Below are positions 7,401 to 7,741 of a stretch of 7,741 nt of DNA, piece after piece; the first letter of the stretch is position 1, and every line of letters starts with the position of its first letter. The translations under genes were made by a program, and so were the position numbers. Under the pieces are notes generated by a model that saw nothing but the letters and a program-made list of their open reading frames with translations, did no database searches and had not been told where the DNA came from. Source of the stretch: Acidimicrobiia bacterium (GTDB lineage: Bacteria > Actinomycetota > Acidimicrobiia > IMCC26256 > PALSA-555); contig JAFMJM010000107.1 of the NCBI GenBank assembly GCA_017853455.1, forward strand, positions 1 through 7,741. The letters are read 5' to 3'.

Positions 7401-7741
7401 CGGCCGGCAGGGTGGTGGAGACCGCCACCCTGACGGAGTCGGGAGCGTCGCGGACGACCCGGACGGATCCGGCCAGCGGCAGTCCGAGGAGGCGCGACGA
7501 CCGGGTCGGGTCGACGGTGACGTCGGCCCCCACCGGCAGCCCGGTCGCACCGCGGCAGCCGGCCGCCAGGGCGAGCAGTGCGTCGAACGTCCCGGCGCCG
7601 GCCAGGTCGGCGACGTCCGTGGCCGCGGCCGTCGGCGGAGGCTTCGGCCCCGTGGTCGTGGTGGTGGCCGGGGAGGTGGTCGTCGACGTCGGGGTCGGGG
7701 TCGTGGTCGTCGAGGCGGGCGCGCCGGGGTCGTCGGCCGCC
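4402..7741 (-). CDS. Large, duplicated, beta-rich, probably exported repeat protein, 5' end outside window
   Basis: The minus-strand frame is open from the window edge to the TGA at 4402, at least 1112 residues. A GTG at 7533 falls inside conserved repeat sequence and is not a credible start. The visible part begins with a Thr/Pro/Ser-rich stretch, followed by two homologous halves (about 7587-6040 and 5931-4432) joined by a Pro/Asp-rich linker. Each half has a Cys-containing entry segment, four repeats of about 58 residues, a longer Gly-rich region containing P-W-R-I-x-G-x-A-x-I-x-x-G-P, and a closing Trp- and Cys-containing segment. Alternating hydrophobic residues and frequent Gly predict beta structure throughout; no membrane helix or LPXTG is seen at the C-terminus. 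Paired cysteines and the Thr/Pro stretch point to a location outside the cytoplasm. I do not recognise the family and assign no function. A surface, cell-wall or lipid-handling role is only speculation. Confidence 0.85.
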   Translation of the reverse strand, partial: AADDPGAPASTTTTPTPTSTTTSPATTTTTGPKPPPTAAATDVADLAGAGTFDALLALAAGCRGATGLPVGADVTVDPTRSSRLLGLPLAGSVRVVRDAPDSVRVAVSTTLPAVLAGGAPDAVGALSLTYTCAAGVQQAEVKVQRSSLAQLFTVRDAWLRWDGDRGRWDVSAVATTAEGRTTTLTGWLGVTDDTISGGELDLRRLPLAGLFVVDHLHLAGSTAGAWNGRLAVTGERNTSVASADVSLTFADDGTLQQGSIDFASGVPLFGVIPLAKFTLDWDAPGATWSAFARTSGGTGEASTFRLGSRDGAVTGAAFTLATVRLTAGLRLDALRVEYAPDGAGSVLNGSAQVTLPGSGAATGAGLRDARVDGTFRFVDGAFADGRLVTQQLPVTFGDVPVVLDLDARVAAEPWRIDGDARIRVGPRRGGAPLVTVGGSVRTDLTGEAPVWTFAGDAAVGATALGRGEVHIGESGEARFSVSFGGAGGTGELDYSSVVGLAGRVEGRIGPETLTGTGEARLSVLFTEQSGAVSLGADGLVACSTGPGERIGFVWRWSAEPEPRTGRCDLAELGGPVPDRLPTPDAAADRTPDPQGRRTALETRFDALAGCGRTSRAVVGKKLTDRLDADLTEFGLGAASLDVEAVGAQYLVAKTTVTAPAVIGGGSGILTIAHRCDRGIVGAGIAVRNATLAGLFRIDAATLDWTDAGTWAATGDVVDAVGRRTRLSGSLTFSDRVVTGGSLELGATSLAGLVRVRTFRVAYDQSTGWVGTLAVEDTSKPSKGSVDLAFAPDGTLLRGSIGLKSGATLFGVLAVDDLGFAYDAGAARWNVALATRLAGVGGTSFALGTENGVVTGAGFALSKIGIPGVLTIDRLAVSYQRGPGTETYSGEVSVVLPGTANSTVGGFVEFTNGELTRLSLAADRIPAVIGGVPVGLTLRADVRTAPWRIAGTAGIEIGPVQTGLSLVGVQGRVAYRFPTTASDGRTTAGVWEIGGDVLVAGRVLGGGDLILDGGATARLQVRLGSADGTRPLAFGDWFGVSGVLDGTVGPSTFDLGGQGAVTVFGWTGSGRMRINQYGIVGCGKGSSGFVARWGSWPSWLWTSCSPQVLDAPV
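4432..5931 (-). repeat. Second copy of the ~500-residue internal duplication
   Basis: This half starts at F-D-A-L-A-G-C-G and ends at W-T-S-C-S. It aligns nearly end to end with the first half. For example, G-T-L-L-R-G-S-I-G-L-K-S-G-A-T-L-F-G-V shares 12 of 19 residues with the matching stretch of copy one, and A-P-W-R-I-A-G-T-A-G-I-E-I-G-P has an equally clear partner. Cysteines fall at codons 5911-5913, 5716-5718, 4498-4500 and 4432-4434. Confidence 0.85.
4972..5670 (-). repeat. Four tandem ~58-residue repeats in the second half
   Basis: Each repeat opens with L/I-x-G-hydrophobic-hydrophobic-x-hydrophobic, then about five to eight residues to an aromatic (W or Y), and in most copies ends with D/N-G-x-hydrophobic-x-x-G before the next. 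Openings are LAGLFRIDAATLDW, LAGLVRVRTFRVAY, LFGVLAVDDLGFAY and IPGVLTIDRLAVSY. Spacing between openings is 57-59 residues. A fifth opening, IPAVIGG, leads into the longer Gly-rich region. Confidence 0.75.
6040..7587 (-). repeat. First copy of the ~500-residue internal duplication
   Basis: This half runs from F-D-A-L-L-A-L-A-A-G-C to T-G-R-C-D-L. Cysteines fall at codons 7555-7557, 7345-7347, 6115-6117 and 6040-6042, matching the order and nearly the spacing of copy two (70, 410 and 25 residues apart here; 65, 406 and 22 there). Identity is moderate and the DNA is not conspicuously repeated, so the duplication is old. Confidence 0.83.
6568..7299 (-). repeat. Four tandem ~58-residue repeats in the first half
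   Basis: The openings are LAQLFTVRDAWLRW, LAGLFVVDHLHLAG, LFGVIPLAKFTLDW and LTAGLRLDALRVEY, in the same order and register as the four in the second half. The fourth is longer (about 67 residues) through an insertion. The pattern is more degenerate than in the second half but unmistakable when the two are aligned. Confidence 0.7.
7642..7741 (-). other. Thr/Pro/Ser-rich low-complexity stretch of the large protein
   Basis: Reading towards the C-terminus, the visible start of the large protein is almost entirely Thr, Pro, Ser and Ala (for example T-T-T-T-P-T-P-T-S-T-T-T-S-P), ending in G-P-K-P-P-P. Such stretches in actinobacteria usually lie just outside the membrane or wall, between an N-terminal export signal or anchor and the folded part, and are often O-glycosylated. 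The export signal itself would lie beyond the window. Confidence 0.7.

Noticed and set aside
7531..7533. GTG at 7533 as the start of the large protein
   Set aside because: The frame continues without a stop to the window edge, and the residues just upstream (F-D-A-L and the first Cys) match the second half of the protein, so they must be coding.

Overview
This is a very GC-rich, gene-dense actinobacterial-type window. GTG and ATG starts, several genes that begin directly at a TANNNT -10 box, and a secreted protein with a Thr/Pro-rich linker all suggest a high-GC actinomycete. An Acidimicrobiia (Ilumatobacter-like) origin is my best guess, made from style and not from a marker gene. The window holds six protein genes. 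The first and last are cut by the window edges. No RNA gene, mobile element, CRISPR array or gene-free stretch over 300 bases was seen.

Left part (1-1310, + strand): the C-terminal two thirds or so of a type I sulfatase / alkaline-phosphatase-superfamily hydrolase, with two unusual active-site substitutions. After a GC-rich hairpin comes a small four-helix membrane protein of unknown function, apparently read from a leaderless transcript.

Middle (1372-4394): a self-contained TetR-regulated efflux cassette. A TetR/AcrR repressor (+) is divergent from a 14-helix DHA2-type MFS exporter (-), and an alpha/beta-hydrolase overlaps the exporter's 3' end. The 67-bp space between exporter and regulator carries a 34-bp near-perfect palindrome (3759-3792) that covers both the -35 and the -10 box of the exporter promoter and abuts the regulator's own promoter. 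This is a classic ligand-induced efflux arrangement with autoregulation, and the hydrolase probably acts on the exported or inducing compound.

Right part (4402-7741, - strand): one very large gene, open at its 5' end. It encodes a beta-rich, apparently exported protein built as an internal duplication of about 540 residues. Each half carries four consecutive repeats of about 58 residues and four cysteines at matching positions, and the whole follows a Thr/Pro-rich stretch. I do not recognise the family. It is the most novel-looking item in the window. It ends tail to tail with the TetR gene, only 7 bp away.
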